Assembly (NCBI RefSeq): GCF_020535545.1
Contig: NZ_CP084753.1
Span: 248,001 to 312,000, forward strand
DNA length: 64,000 nt
Reading direction: 5' to 3'
DNA from: Roseateles sp. XES5
Lineage (GTDB): Bacteria; Pseudomonadota; Alphaproteobacteria; Rhizobiales; Rhizobiaceae
In this document: positions 18,269 to 26,809 of the stretch, in pieces
Position numbering within the stretch: the first letter of the stretch is position 1
Layout of the letters: every line of letters begins with the position of its first letter
Program-made: the position numbers and the translations under genes
Notes under the pieces: model-generated
The model's database searches: none
The model's input: the letters and a program-made list of their open reading frames with translations, nothing else
Told to the model about the DNA's origin: nothing

Positions 18269-18288
18269 TCATTTCAGACGAGAAATGA
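18269..18288 (+). terminator. Hairpin after rpiR stop codon
   Basis: A perfect 7-bp inverted repeat (TCATTTC / GAAATGA) with a 6-nt loop starts 1 nt after the rpiR stop. It is AT-rich and has no T run, so it is a weak terminator at best. Its half-site resembles the GAAA/TTTC dyads upstream of rpiR, so it could be a binding site. Confidence 0.35.
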
Positions 18289-18532
18289 TGCCAAACGGGC
18301 ACGGCCAGCGTCAAAACAGCGCCGCGAGCGGACTGAAAAGCCAATTTTCTTGCCGTATGACGGATAAATAAATTATACCGTTTTTATATGTTTTTCGCAC
18401 TTCGGTGCCTAGAATGAGCCGGAATCACCCCGCAAAGGTGCTACCGTCAATCTTCCCGAAGAAGACGGATCGAAACCACCGGATGCCCCGAGCGTCCACG
18501 CTGCCGCACATGCCGATGGAAAGCAGGCTGAA

Positions 18533-18997
18533 ATGCTGACGAAAAAGGGAAAATACGGATTGAAGGCCCTCGTGGACCTCGCGCGCCTCGCGCCGGGCGA
18601 AACGGCTTTCGTCAGCGAGATCGCGCTCCGCAACAACATTCCGAAGAAGTTCCTCGACACCATCCTCCTGGAACTGCGCAATGCCGGCATGCTGCGCTCC
18701 AAGAAGGGGCCGGGCGGCGGCTATTCGCTTTCCCATCCCGCGTTGGAAATCCGCATCGGCCATGCCATCCGCGTGCTCGACGGTCCGCTGGCGCCGATCC
18801 GCTGTGCAAGCCGCACGGCCTATGAGGCCTGCGAGGACTGCGCCGATCCGGAAGCCTGTCAGGTCCGCCGCGCGATGACCGAGGTCCGCGACGCCATCGC
18901 CTCCATTCTCGACACGATGACGCTCGAACAGTTCGTCGCCGTGCCGGGTGCAGCCGCGATTATCGACGACGAAGAGCTGGAAAAGCGCGCCGGCTGA
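18533..18997 (+). CDS. Rrf2-family transcriptional regulator with four cysteines
   Basis: This is a 154-residue Rrf2 regulator. The winged helix is at residues 1-80, with KGKYGLKALVDLA and the wing KKGPGGGYSL. A cysteine cluster follows at C91, C100, C103 and C109 (RCASRTAYEACEDCADPEAC). IscR- and RirA-type Rrf2 proteins bind an Fe-S cluster through three cysteines in this region, so a redox, iron or sulfur sensor is plausible. It is not RirA by its N-terminus. It stands alone, preceded by an AT-rich stretch (about 18360-18400), and its targets are not evident from neighbours. Confidence 0.85.
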   Translation: MLTKKGKYGLKALVDLARLAPGETAFVSEIALRNNIPKKFLDTILLELRNAGMLRSKKGPGGGYSLSHPALEIRIGHAIRVLDGPLAPIRCASRTAYEACEDCADPEACQVRRAMTEVRDAIASILDTMTLEQFVAVPGAAAIIDDEELEKRAG

Positions 18998-19003
18998 CCC
19001 CGC

Positions 19004-19711
19004 TTAGGGATCGAGTTCCGTGTAGTGCCGGAAGAGGTCGCTTTCGTTCGGAGGAAGGCGCCGATCGCTCGTCAGATAGGCCTTGATGCGCGGCAATTCG
19101 CCTGTCGCCGCGCAAAGGGCGTTGATCCGTCCATAGACGGGACCGAGCCGTTCCATCAGATTGGGAAAGGCATAGTGTAGCCCGCTCATTGCCTGGAAGA
19201 GCGACAGGTCGGCATAGCTGAGACGCTTTCCAACGAGATGAGCGTCGCCATCCGGGTTTCGTCTGAGAATCGTTTCGAACCAGTCCAGAAACTTCGGTAC
19301 GCGCTCGTCGCGAAATTCCCTGGCCCGGCGCAATGATTCCGGCTTCTGGTCCTCATAATATTGTCCCGCACCGATCGGGTGATGTACGTCGTGTCCTTCC
19401 AGCACGAAATCGGCAATGGTCAGCTGGATCTGGTGCGCCCAGAGACGAAGCCGTTCGTCTTTCGGCGCAAGATCGAGCTTGCCGCCCAGATAGAGCAGAA
19501 TAGCCGCCACCTGGCCAACGACGAGGTCGCCATCCTTCAGGAACGGCGGCGCGAAAGAGGGTGTCGCCACCCGCTTGCCCATCGCCGCGATCACCCCGTC
19601 GCCCTCTTCGCGTGCGACATCGCGATAGGATGCGCCCGCCGCCTCGAGAGCCAGACGGACATATTCTCCGCGGCCCTGAAGACCGGTCCAGTAGTAGAGT
19701 TCGTAGGTCAT
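19004..19711 (-). CDS. Glutathione S-transferase family protein
   Basis: This is a 235-residue GST. The N-terminal thioredoxin-like domain is YELYYWTGLQGRGEYVRLALEAAG, and VGQVAAILLYLGGKL is the glutathione gamma-Glu binding region (more usual: QS/ES before AI). The C-terminal helical domain has HLVGKRLSYADLSLFQAM with the N-capping Ser-x-x-Asp. It resembles the sigma/alpha-like bacterial GSTs. The start at 19711 has GGAG 5 nt upstream. It is convergent with the Rrf2 gene (6 bp between stops) and divergent from the LysE exporter gene. Confidence 0.82.
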   Translation of the reverse strand: MTYELYYWTGLQGRGEYVRLALEAAGASYRDVAREEGDGVIAAMGKRVATPSFAPPFLKDGDLVVGQVAAILLYLGGKLDLAPKDERLRLWAHQIQLTIADFVLEGHDVHHPIGAGQYYEDQKPESLRRAREFRDERVPKFLDWFETILRRNPDGDAHLVGKRLSYADLSLFQAMSGLHYAFPNLMERLGPVYGRINALCAATGELPRIKAYLTSDRRLPPNESDLFRHYTELDP

Positions 19712-19811
19712 GGAGGCTCCGCTAACTCGGGGGCCCTTCGGACAATCGACCGTCGACACGTCCCCGGCATCATCGTAAGCAGATGGCGCGCGCAACCGAT
19801 CGGACAAGTCC

Positions 19812-20480
19812 ATGCCGGAATTTTCCACGCTCCTGACCTTCGCCCTTGCCTTGCTGGTGTTGGAGATAACGCCGGGGCCGGACATGATGCTGGTGCTTGC
19901 GCGCGGTATCGGGCAGGGCCGGCGCGTCGCGCTGCTGACCGTCGTCGGCATGGTCTTCGTGGCAGGGGTCGTGCAGGTCGCGCTGCTGGTGCTTGGCGTC
20001 GCCTCGCTGCTGAGGGCCTATCCCGCGAGCCTCCTCGTGCTGCAATGGGCGGGCGCGGCCTATCTCCTCTATCTCGGCGCGAAAATGATCGCGGCAAGCC
20101 GGCATACCGCTGAACGACGACGACCGGAAACCGCCGGCATCTCCGACTGGACGGCCATTCGCGACGGCACGATCAACAGCCTTACGAACCCCAAGTCGCT
20201 GCTTTTCATGTTCGCCTTCCTGCCGCAGTTCGTCGACCCGGAGGCAGGCCCCGTCTGGCTGCAGCTCGCGCTGCTCGGCACGGTCCAGAAGCTGGCCGGC
20301 GTGCTGTCGCTCGGCGGCGTGGCGCTTGCCTCCGGCACCGTCGGACAGATGCTCTATCGCCGCCCGGGCTTCCTCCAATGGCAGGAGCGTTTCACTGGCC
20401 TCGTCATGCTTGGCCTTGGTCTTCGCCTCCTGCTTTCCGGCAGCGGCAGCGCTTCCGCCGCGTCTCTGCCGGCACGCTGA
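19812..20480 (+). CDS. LysE-family amino acid/metabolite exporter
   Basis: This is a 222-residue inner-membrane protein of the LysE/RhtB family with about six hydrophobic segments. Family markers are LEITPGPDMMLVLARGIGQGRR near the N-terminus and INSLTNPKSLLFMFAFLPQFVDP in the middle. It probably exports an amino acid or related compound; the substrate is unknown. Its stop abuts the stop of the convergent pncB gene with no intervening base. Confidence 0.88.
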   Translation: MPEFSTLLTFALALLVLEITPGPDMMLVLARGIGQGRRVALLTVVGMVFVAGVVQVALLVLGVASLLRAYPASLLVLQWAGAAYLLYLGAKMIAASRHTAERRRPETAGISDWTAIRDGTINSLTNPKSLLFMFAFLPQFVDPEAGPVWLQLALLGTVQKLAGVLSLGGVALASGTVGQMLYRRPGFLQWQERFTGLVMLGLGLRLLLSGSGSASAASLPAR

Positions 20481-21785
20481 TCAGACCTCCACCGGCCGGG
20501 CCGTCTGGCCGTTCACGCCGAAGACGCGCCGATAGCGCTCGATTTCCGCCGGATCTCCGGTCGCCTTGAGCGGATTGTCCGAAAGCTTCACCGCCGGGCG
20601 GCCATTGGCGCTCGTCACCTTGCAGACCAGCGAGATGGGGTCGAGGCCCGTGCCGCCGTCCGGATCGCAGCCGCGGAAATCGTTGGTGAGATTGGTGCCC
20701 CAACCGAAGCTCATGCGCACGCGGCCATGGAAATGCCGGTAGGTCTCCTCGATCGTGTCGACGTCCATGCCGTCGGAGAAGATCAGCAGCTTTTCGCGCG
20801 GATCGCGGCCCTTCTCCTGCCACCAGCGGATGATCTGTTCGCCGCCCTCGATGGGCGGTGCGCTGTCCGGGCGAAAACCGGTCCAGTCCGCGACCCAGTC
20901 CGGCGCATTGGCAAGAAAGGCCGTGGTGCCATAGGCATCGGGCAGCGCGATGAGAAGATTGCCGTTATAGTGCTGCCGCCACTCCTCGAGCACCTGATAG
21001 GGCGCGCGGGCCAGCGCGGCATCGTCTTGCGCAAGCGCAGCCGCCACCATCGGCAATTCATGCGCGTTGGTGCCGATCGCTTCCAGGTCCGCATCCATGG
21101 CGAGCAGCACGTTCGAGGTGCCGATGAAACGCGCGCCAAGCCCTTCCTTCAGCGCCTCCACGCACCAGCGCTGCCACAGGAAGCTGTGCCGCCGCCGCGT
21201 GCCGAAGTCGGAAATGACGAGATCCGGCAGGAACCGCAGCCGCTCGACCTTCTCCCAGAGCCGCGCCTTGGCGCGCGCATAGAGCACATCGAGCGCGAAG
21301 CGCTCCTTGCCGCGCATGGCGGCGCGGGATTTCAACTCGTTGATGATGGTGAGCGCCGGGATTTCCCACATCATCGTGTCCGTCCACGGCCCGTCGAAAT
21401 GCAGCTCGTACTGGCCGTCCACCTTGCGCAGCTCGTAATCCGGCAGGCGGAAGGCGGCGAGCCAGGCGATGAAGTCGGGGCCGAACATGCGCGCCCTGCC
21501 ATAGAAGCTGTTGCCGGCGAGCCAGATCAGTTCCTTCTTGGTGAAGCGCATGCTGCGCGCGTGATCCAGTTGCGCGCGCAGTTCCCCCTCGTCGATGATG
21601 TCGGCAAGGCGGACGCGCGTCGTGCGGTTGATCAGCGAGAAGGTGGCGTTCACATCCGGGTGCATCTGCCGGATCATCTGCAGCATCAGCAGTTTATAGA
21701 AATCCGTATCCAGCAGGCTGCGCACGATCGGGTCGAGCCGGAAGTTATGATCGTAGGTTCGGGTCGCGAAATCGGTAACGGCCAT
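20481..21785 (-). CDS. pncB: Nicotinate phosphoribosyltransferase
   Basis: This is a 434-residue cytoplasmic enzyme that makes nicotinate mononucleotide from nicotinate and PRPP in the NAD salvage pathway. [13 protein letters not shown], the phosphorylated-His motif [22 protein letters not shown] and [20 protein letters not shown] are all typical of PncB. Length is normal. The start at 21785 has CAGGAG 5 nt upstream. It is divergent from the accB-like gene across 271 bp. Confidence 0.95.
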   Translation of the reverse strand: MAVTDFATRTYDHNFRLDPIVRSLLDTDFYKLLMLQMIRQMHPDVNATFSLINRTTRVRLADIIDEGELRAQLDHARSMRFTKKELIWLAGNSFYGRARMFGPDFIAWLAAFRLPDYELRKVDGQYELHFDGPWTDTMMWEIPALTIINELKSRAAMRGKERFALDVLYARAKARLWEKVERLRFLPDLVISDFGTRRRHSFLWQRWCVEALKEGLGARFIGTSNVLLAMDADLEAIGTNAHELPMVAAALAQDDAALARAPYQVLEEWRQHYNGNLLIALPDAYGTTAFLANAPDWVADWTGFRPDSAPPIEGGEQIIRWWQEKGRDPREKLLIFSDGMDVDTIEETYRHFHGRVRMSFGWGTNLTNDFRGCDPDGGTGLDPISLVCKVTSANGRPAVKLSDNPLKATGDPAEIERYRRVFGVNGQTARPVEV

Positions 21786-22056
21786 TCCGGCTCCTGGTCG
21801 ATGGCGGACGGGTATCTCCACACCAGCCTTATCGAACGAACCGGCGATTGCAACCCCGCAAGGCATCAGCGGACCTGGGGCGGTTCGGATCGAATTTCGA
21901 TAGCCACTCATCGTTATCGGTGCGCCGCTCGCAAGCAACGGTATTCAAAGTTTGTCTGCCCCCATCAACGACAATGCTGTGTAAGGTTTTCCCAATCGGA
22001 CCGAAGGGTTGGCCTGAATGGCCACGGATCGGTTCTGCCGTGCCCTGGGGAAAACC

Positions 22057-22497
22057 ATGGATCTGGAAAAGATCAAGACGCTTCTCGATTTCGTCGGTCG
22101 CTCGCATGTTTCGGAACTGACGGTCAGCGAGGCGGGTACGACGATCGTCATTCGGAATGCCTGCCGGACAGCCAGCATGGACCCCACGACGCCAACGTTG
22201 GAATTGCCGGCATCGCCCGCTTCCACGCCCATTGAACCGGCCCGGCACAAAGACACGGCAGATGCACAGCTCGTGCGTTCGGCCATCGCCGGCGTTCTCC
22301 ACCAGGCCGCCAGCCCCGGCTCCGCACCTCTCGTCGCCGTCGGCGATCTGGTCGAAATGGGGCAGGCGCTCTGCATCGTCGAGGCGATGAAGGTCTTCAC
22401 CACGGTGAGCGCGCCCTTCGGCGGAACCGTCAAGCGCATCTTCTTCGCGGACGGGCAGGATGTCGGCTTCGGCGACCCTCTCGTGGAGATTGTCTGA
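22057..22497 (+). CDS. accB: Biotin carboxyl carrier protein (AccB type)
   Basis: This is a 146-residue BCCP with an N-terminal helical region ([20 protein letters not shown]), an Ala/Pro/Thr linker and a C-terminal biotinyl domain with EAMKV; the biotinylated lysine is K112. The ATG at 22057 is preceded by GGGGA. It overlaps the biotin carboxylase gene by one base. In this position, beside pxpBCA and not accA/accD, it is probably a second BCCP dedicated to the oxoproline or lactam operon rather than the main fatty-acid enzyme. Confidence 0.88.
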   Translation: MDLEKIKTLLDFVGRSHVSELTVSEAGTTIVIRNACRTASMDPTTPTLELPASPASTPIEPARHKDTADAQLVRSAIAGVLHQAASPGSAPLVAVGDLVEMGQALCIVEAMKVFTTVSAPFGGTVKRIFFADGQDVGFGDPLVEIV

Positions 22498-23864
22498 TGG
22501 GCACGCCCTTCACCTCCGTCCTGATCGCCAATCGCGGCGAGATCGCCGTCCGCATCGAACGCGCCTGCCGGGAGCTCGGCCTGCGGCCGGTCCTCGTCGC
22601 ATCGGAAGCGGACAAGGCCGGCCGCGCCAGACCTGACGAGGGCGGACCGCTCGGCATAGGCCCCTCGGCGCCCGGCCGTAGCTATCTCAATCAGGCGGCC
22701 CTTTTGCTGGCTGCCCGCGTGACCGGCGCCGAAGCTGTCCATCCGGGCTATGGTTTCCTGTCGGAAAACGCCGATTTCGCCGAAGCCGTGGAGGCGGCAG
22801 GGCTTGTCTTCGTCGGCCCACCGGCATCCGCAATCCGCATGATGGGCGACAAGGTCTCGGCCAAGCAGGCCATGATCCGCGCCGGCGTGCCCTGCGTGCC
22901 CGGCTCGGAAGGCGCCCTGCCCGACGATCCCAAGGAGATCGTCAAGATCGCCCGCTCGATCGGCTACCCGGTCATCATCAAAGCGGCCGGTGGCGGCGGC
23001 GGTCGCGGCATGCGCGTGGTGCACACCGAGGCGGCCCTGGTCAATGCGGTGCAGACCACCAAGGCGGAAGCCGGTGCGGCCTTCGGCAATCCGCAGGTCT
23101 ATATGGAGAAGTTCCTGGAGAACCCGCGCCATGTGGAGATCCAGGTGCTGGCAGACGGCCACAAGAACGCCGTCTGGCTGGGCGAGCGCGACTGCTCCAT
23201 GCAGCGCCGCCACCAGAAGATCATCGAAGAGGCGCCGGCTCCGGGCATCCCCCGCCGCACCATCGAGAAGATCGGCGACCGCTGCGCCACCGCCTGCAAG
23301 AAGATGGGCTACCGCGGCGCGGGCACCTTCGAATTCCTCTACGAGAACGGCGAGTTCTATTTCATCGAGATGAACACCCGCGTGCAGGTGGAGCACCCCG
23401 TCACCGAGGTAACGGCGGGTGTCGACCTCGTGCACGAGCAGTTGCGCGCGGCCCAAGGTGCAGTGCTGGAAACGCAACGCTTTGCCGGCGAGGTTCGGGG
23501 CCATGCCTTCGAGTGCCGCATCAATGCCGAAGACCCCACCACCTTCGTCGCCTCACCCGGACGCATCACGGCGGTTTGCTTCCCAAGCGGCCCGGGTATC
23601 CGTGTCGATACCCATGTGTCCGCAGGTTACCGCGTTTCGCCCTACTACGATTCCCTGATCGCCAAGCTGATCGTGCATGCGCCGACCCGGGAAGACGCCA
23701 TACGCCGCATGCAGGTTGCCCTATCGCAGACCCGCGTCGAGGGCATCGCCACCAATCTTGCACTGCACGTGCGGATATTCTCCGACCCCGATTTCGTGCG
23801 CGGCGGCGTCGATATCCACCATCTTGAGAAACGGCTGAGGGAGGAACCCCGTGACGAGGCGTGA
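22497..23864 (+). CDS. accC: Biotin carboxylase (AccC type)
   Basis: This is a 455-residue ATP-grasp enzyme that carboxylates BCCP-bound biotin. It has the N-terminal [27 protein letters not shown], the glycine-rich loop [38 protein letters not shown] and [14 protein letters not shown]. All catalytic segments look intact. It is the second gene of the accB-accC-bccp2-pxpBCA operon. About 320 bp inside it (near 23100-23415) use CTG/GTG/CCC-rich codons unlike the flanks (see findings). Confidence 0.92.
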   Translation: MGTPFTSVLIANRGEIAVRIERACRELGLRPVLVASEADKAGRARPDEGGPLGIGPSAPGRSYLNQAALLLAARVTGAEAVHPGYGFLSENADFAEAVEAAGLVFVGPPASAIRMMGDKVSAKQAMIRAGVPCVPGSEGALPDDPKEIVKIARSIGYPVIIKAAGGGGGRGMRVVHTEAALVNAVQTTKAEAGAAFGNPQVYMEKFLENPRHVEIQVLADGHKNAVWLGERDCSMQRRHQKIIEEAPAPGIPRRTIEKIGDRCATACKKMGYRGAGTFEFLYENGEFYFIEMNTRVQVEHPVTEVTAGVDLVHEQLRAAQGAVLETQRFAGEVRGHAFECRINAEDPTTFVASPGRITAVCFPSGPGIRVDTHVSAGYRVSPYYDSLIAKLIVHAPTREDAIRRMQVALSQTRVEGIATNLALHVRIFSDPDFVRGGVDIHHLEKRLREEPRDEA

Positions 23865-24318
23865 CCGTGCGACGGGCAGGAACACGATTGGCGACCTGTC
23901 CGATCCCGCCCTCATCTCCACCCTCACCGGTTGGCTCGAAAGCTCCGGCGCGAGGGAACTGGAAATCGCAACGCCCGACGGCGGCGCGCTGAAGATCACA
24001 CTCGGTGCCGGAGCGCGCACCGCCATGATGGCCGAACCTATGCGGGCAATCCCGGTTGGCCGGCTGGAAAGCCGCACGGTCAAGGCACCGATCGCCGGCC
24101 TTTTCCGCGACAGGCACCCCGCCGCCACGGAAACCGGACCGCTTGCCAGCGGGGGCAGGACGCTTGAAGCCGGTGCCGTCGCCGGCTTCGTCGAAATCGG
24201 ACCGATCCTCCTGCCCGTGACCGTTCCCGATGCCGGAACGATCGACGAAATCCACGCCCATACCGATGAACTGATCGGCTACGGCGACACCGTCCTGACG
24301 ATGGAGCCTTCCCGATGA
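23851..24318 (+). CDS. BCCP-like protein lacking the biotinylation lysine
   Basis: This is a 155-residue protein homologous along its length to the AccB-like protein two genes upstream. It shares an N-terminal segment ([30 protein letters not shown]) and a C-terminal lipoyl/biotinyl-type barrel (VKAPIAGLF ... [12 protein letters not shown]). Where BCCP has Glu-Ala-Met-Lys, this protein has Glu-Ile-Gly-Pro (E115-P118), so it cannot be biotinylated at that site. The start is GTG at 23851 with GGGAGG upstream, inside the accC end (14-nt overlap). It overlaps the pxpB start by 4 nt. It may be a structural subunit rather than a carrier. Confidence 0.75.
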   Translation: MTRRDRATGRNTIGDLSDPALISTLTGWLESSGARELEIATPDGGALKITLGAGARTAMMAEPMRAIPVGRLESRTVKAPIAGLFRDRHPAATETGPLASGGRTLEAGAVAGFVEIGPILLPVTVPDAGTIDEIHAHTDELIGYGDTVLTMEPSR

Positions 24319-25013
24319 GCGTTCAGCACGCCGCCCCCGTCTCCATCGGGCCCGATACGGACGCGCGGGCAAGAATCTCTTTCATCGGCACGCGTGCGTT
24401 CCTCATCGAGGCCCCCGGCGCCTTCGACCTGCCGAACCAGCGACGCATCTGGGCGCTGTCGCATGCACTCGAAACACACCCCGCTGTCGCCGAGATCGTG
24501 CCGGGCATGACGAACCTGCTGGTTATTTTCAAGGAGACACCGGACGCGCCTGATGCGGTCGTCCGCGATCTTCAGGAAGAATGGCGGCGTGCACGGAGCG
24601 TCGACCTGGCGGGACGCGAGATCGAGATCGCCGTTACCTATGGCGGCGAACATGCAGGCGACCTGCCCGCGCTGTGCGACCTCTCGCGCCTCTCCGACCG
24701 CGAAGTCGTGCGCATCCACCACGAAGGCACCTACCGGGTCTTCGCGCTCGGCAGTGCGCCGGGCTTCGGCTACCTGCACGGGCTCGATCCGCGCATCCAC
24801 ATGCCGCGCAAGACCGTGCCCTCGCTGCATATGGCGCGCGGCTGCGTGACCATCGGCGGCATGCAGACGGGCGTTGCCGTGCTGACCGGACCGAACGGCT
24901 GGAATTCCATCGGCTTTGCCGAATTGCAGATGTTCGATCCGCTGGCGGCATCTCCCGCCGTCATGGCCCCCGGCGATACCGTGCGTTTCCGTCCCGAAAG
25001 GATCGAACTGTGA
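24315..25013 (+). CDS. pxpB: 5-oxoprolinase subunit PxpB (KipI family)
   Basis: This is a 232-residue KipI-type protein. PGMTNLLVIF, EIAVTYGGEHAGDLPAL, HHEGTYRVFALGSAPGFGYLHGLDPRIHMPRK and TGPNGWNSIG are conserved PxpB features. With PxpA and PxpC it makes the prokaryotic ATP-dependent 5-oxoprolinase, which opens 5-oxoproline to glutamate. It overlaps the preceding gene by 4 nt and the pxpC GTG start by 4 nt. Confidence 0.92.
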   Translation: MSVQHAAPVSIGPDTDARARISFIGTRAFLIEAPGAFDLPNQRRIWALSHALETHPAVAEIVPGMTNLLVIFKETPDAPDAVVRDLQEEWRRARSVDLAGREIEIAVTYGGEHAGDLPALCDLSRLSDREVVRIHHEGTYRVFALGSAPGFGYLHGLDPRIHMPRKTVPSLHMARGCVTIGGMQTGVAVLTGPNGWNSIGFAELQMFDPLAASPAVMAPGDTVRFRPERIEL

Positions 25014-26002
25014 TCGAGATCGTCGCAACGGGTCCCTTGAACACCGTCCAGGACCTCGGCCGTCCCGGCTATCGCAATATCGGCGTCACGGCCTGCGGCG
25101 CGATGGACACGCTTGCGCTGAGGATCGGCAACGTCCTCGTCGGCAATCCGCCCGAGGGCGCCGGCATCGAAGTGCAGACCTTTCCCTTCCGCGTGCGCTT
25201 TTCCGGCCGGACCGTCTTCGCGCTCACGGGCGCAGATTGCCGGGCGACGCTCGACGGCGTGCCGCTGCCGCCCTGGTGGACGACGGAAGCGCAACCGGGT
25301 CAGATGCTGGAACTCTCGCCGCCCGTGAAGGATGCGCGTGCTTATCTCTGCCTTGCCGGCGGTGTGGATGTGGCCCCTGTCATGGGCTCGCGCAGCACCT
25401 CGCTGCGCGGCGGTTTCGGGGGAATGGGCGGGCGCGCGCTTGCCCCGGATGACCGGATCGCAACGGGCGTGGCGGCGGCTGGTTTTCTGCCGAAGGGCGG
25501 GTTCGGCGTGGTGCCCCCGGCCGTGGCATTGAAGAACGTTTTCCCCCTCGCAGAAAACGGCGCGCTCGTCGTGCGCGCTTTGCCGGCGGGCGAACAGGAT
25601 CTCTTCGGTGCGGATGCCGACCGTTTCTGGGCCCAGCCGTGGAAGATTTCCGCGCGAAGCGACCGCACCGGCTATCGGCTGAGCGGCGATCCGATCCATC
25701 CGACCGAGGTGGTCGAGATGCGTTCGCATGGCGTCGTGCCCGGCGTCATCCAGGTGCCGCCGGCAGGCGAGCCCATCGTGCAGATGAGCGATGCCAACAC
25801 CGCAGGCGGCTATCCCAAGATCGCCGGCGTCATCGAGGCTGATCTCTGGCGGCTGGGACAGGCGCGCATCGGCACGCTGCTGCGCTTCGCGCCGGCGACC
25901 CATGCAGAAGCAAAGAGCGTGGAGACGGCGCTCGCCGCCTATATCGCGGATGTTTGCACGACGGCCGGACAGGTGCGCCAGGCGCTTGCCGCAATGGCTT
26001 AG
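25010..26002 (+). CDS. pxpC: 5-oxoprolinase subunit PxpC (KipA family)
   Basis: This is a 330-residue biotin-dependent-carboxylase/allophanate-hydrolase-like protein. VIEIVATGPLNTVQDLGRPGYRNIGVTACGAMD is the typical N-terminus, followed by LTGADCRATLDGVP, YLCLAGGVDV, GSRSTSLRGGFGG and the C-terminal VQMSDANTAGGYPKIAGVI. The start is a GTG at 25010 (overlap GTGA with pxpB). The longer in-frame open frame is an artefact of reading through pxpB in another frame. It is a subunit of 5-oxoprolinase with PxpA and PxpB. Confidence 0.92.
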   Translation: MIEIVATGPLNTVQDLGRPGYRNIGVTACGAMDTLALRIGNVLVGNPPEGAGIEVQTFPFRVRFSGRTVFALTGADCRATLDGVPLPPWWTTEAQPGQMLELSPPVKDARAYLCLAGGVDVAPVMGSRSTSLRGGFGGMGGRALAPDDRIATGVAAAGFLPKGGFGVVPPAVALKNVFPLAENGALVVRALPAGEQDLFGADADRFWAQPWKISARSDRTGYRLSGDPIHPTEVVEMRSHGVVPGVIQVPPAGEPIVQMSDANTAGGYPKIAGVIEADLWRLGQARIGTLLRFAPATHAEAKSVETALAAYIADVCTTAGQVRQALAAMA

Positions 26003-26011
26003 GAGGGTTTC

Positions 26012-26779
26012 ATGCAGGTCGATCTCAATTCGGACATGGGCGAGGGCTTCGGTCCCTACCGGCTCTGCGACGACGAGGCGATGATGGATGTCGTTACGTC
26101 CGCCAACATCGCCTGCGGTTTCCATGCCGGCGATCCCGACACGATGGCGCGCATGGTGCGTCTTGCGCGGGAACGGGGTGTCGATGTCGGCGCCCATCCG
26201 GGGCTACCGGACCGGCAGGGCTTCGGCCGACGGGAGCTTCCCTTCGCGCCGGACGAGCTGCGCCAGCAGATGCTCTACCAGCTCGGCGCACTGGCGGCGA
26301 TCGCCAAGGCCGAAGGCGTCGCGGTTTCCCATGTCAGCTTCCACGCCGCCATGGGCAACATGGTCAACCGCGATCCGGCGCTCGCCGCCGCCATGATGCA
26401 GGCGATCCGCATGATCGACGCCGATCTCATCGTCTTCGGCACGGCGGACAGCGTGATCGAGCGCGCGGCCACCGAGGCCGGACTGAAGACACTGACCCTC
26501 TTCCTCGCCGATCGCGCCTACGATGCCAAAGGTGCGCTCGTGCCGCGCGGCCAGCCGGGCGCCCTCGTCAAGGACGAGGTCTCGGTCCGTGCCCGCGTGC
26601 GGCAATTCCTCATCGAGGGAACCGTCACGGCCATCGACGGCGCCGTCATTGCCATGCGGGCACGCTCCATTCTCGTGCACAGCGATACGCCCGGCTCGCT
26701 CGAACTCGCACGCACCGTGCGCAGCGAGATCGAGGCGGCCGGCGGCACCGTGACACCCGTCTCCAAACTCCCGCGCTGA
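26012..26779 (+). CDS. pxpA: 5-oxoprolinase subunit PxpA (LamB/YcsF family)
   Basis: This is a 255-residue LamB/YcsF protein: VDLNSDMGEGFGPYRLCDDEAMMDVVTSANIACGFHAGDPDTM at the start, then VGAHPGLPDRQGFGRREL and SFHAAMGNMVNRD. The Asp and His residues in these motifs form the probable active site. AGGAGG lies 7 nt before the ATG. It is the third 5-oxoprolinase subunit; order here is B, C, A. Confidence 0.93.
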   Translation: MQVDLNSDMGEGFGPYRLCDDEAMMDVVTSANIACGFHAGDPDTMARMVRLARERGVDVGAHPGLPDRQGFGRRELPFAPDELRQQMLYQLGALAAIAKAEGVAVSHVSFHAAMGNMVNRDPALAAAMMQAIRMIDADLIVFGTADSVIERAATEAGLKTLTLFLADRAYDAKGALVPRGQPGALVKDEVSVRARVRQFLIEGTVTAIDGAVIAMRARSILVHSDTPGSLELARTVRSEIEAAGGTVTPVSKLPR

Positions 26780-26809
26780 CCTTTTCACCGTCCATCGAAA
26801 GCAACCGCC

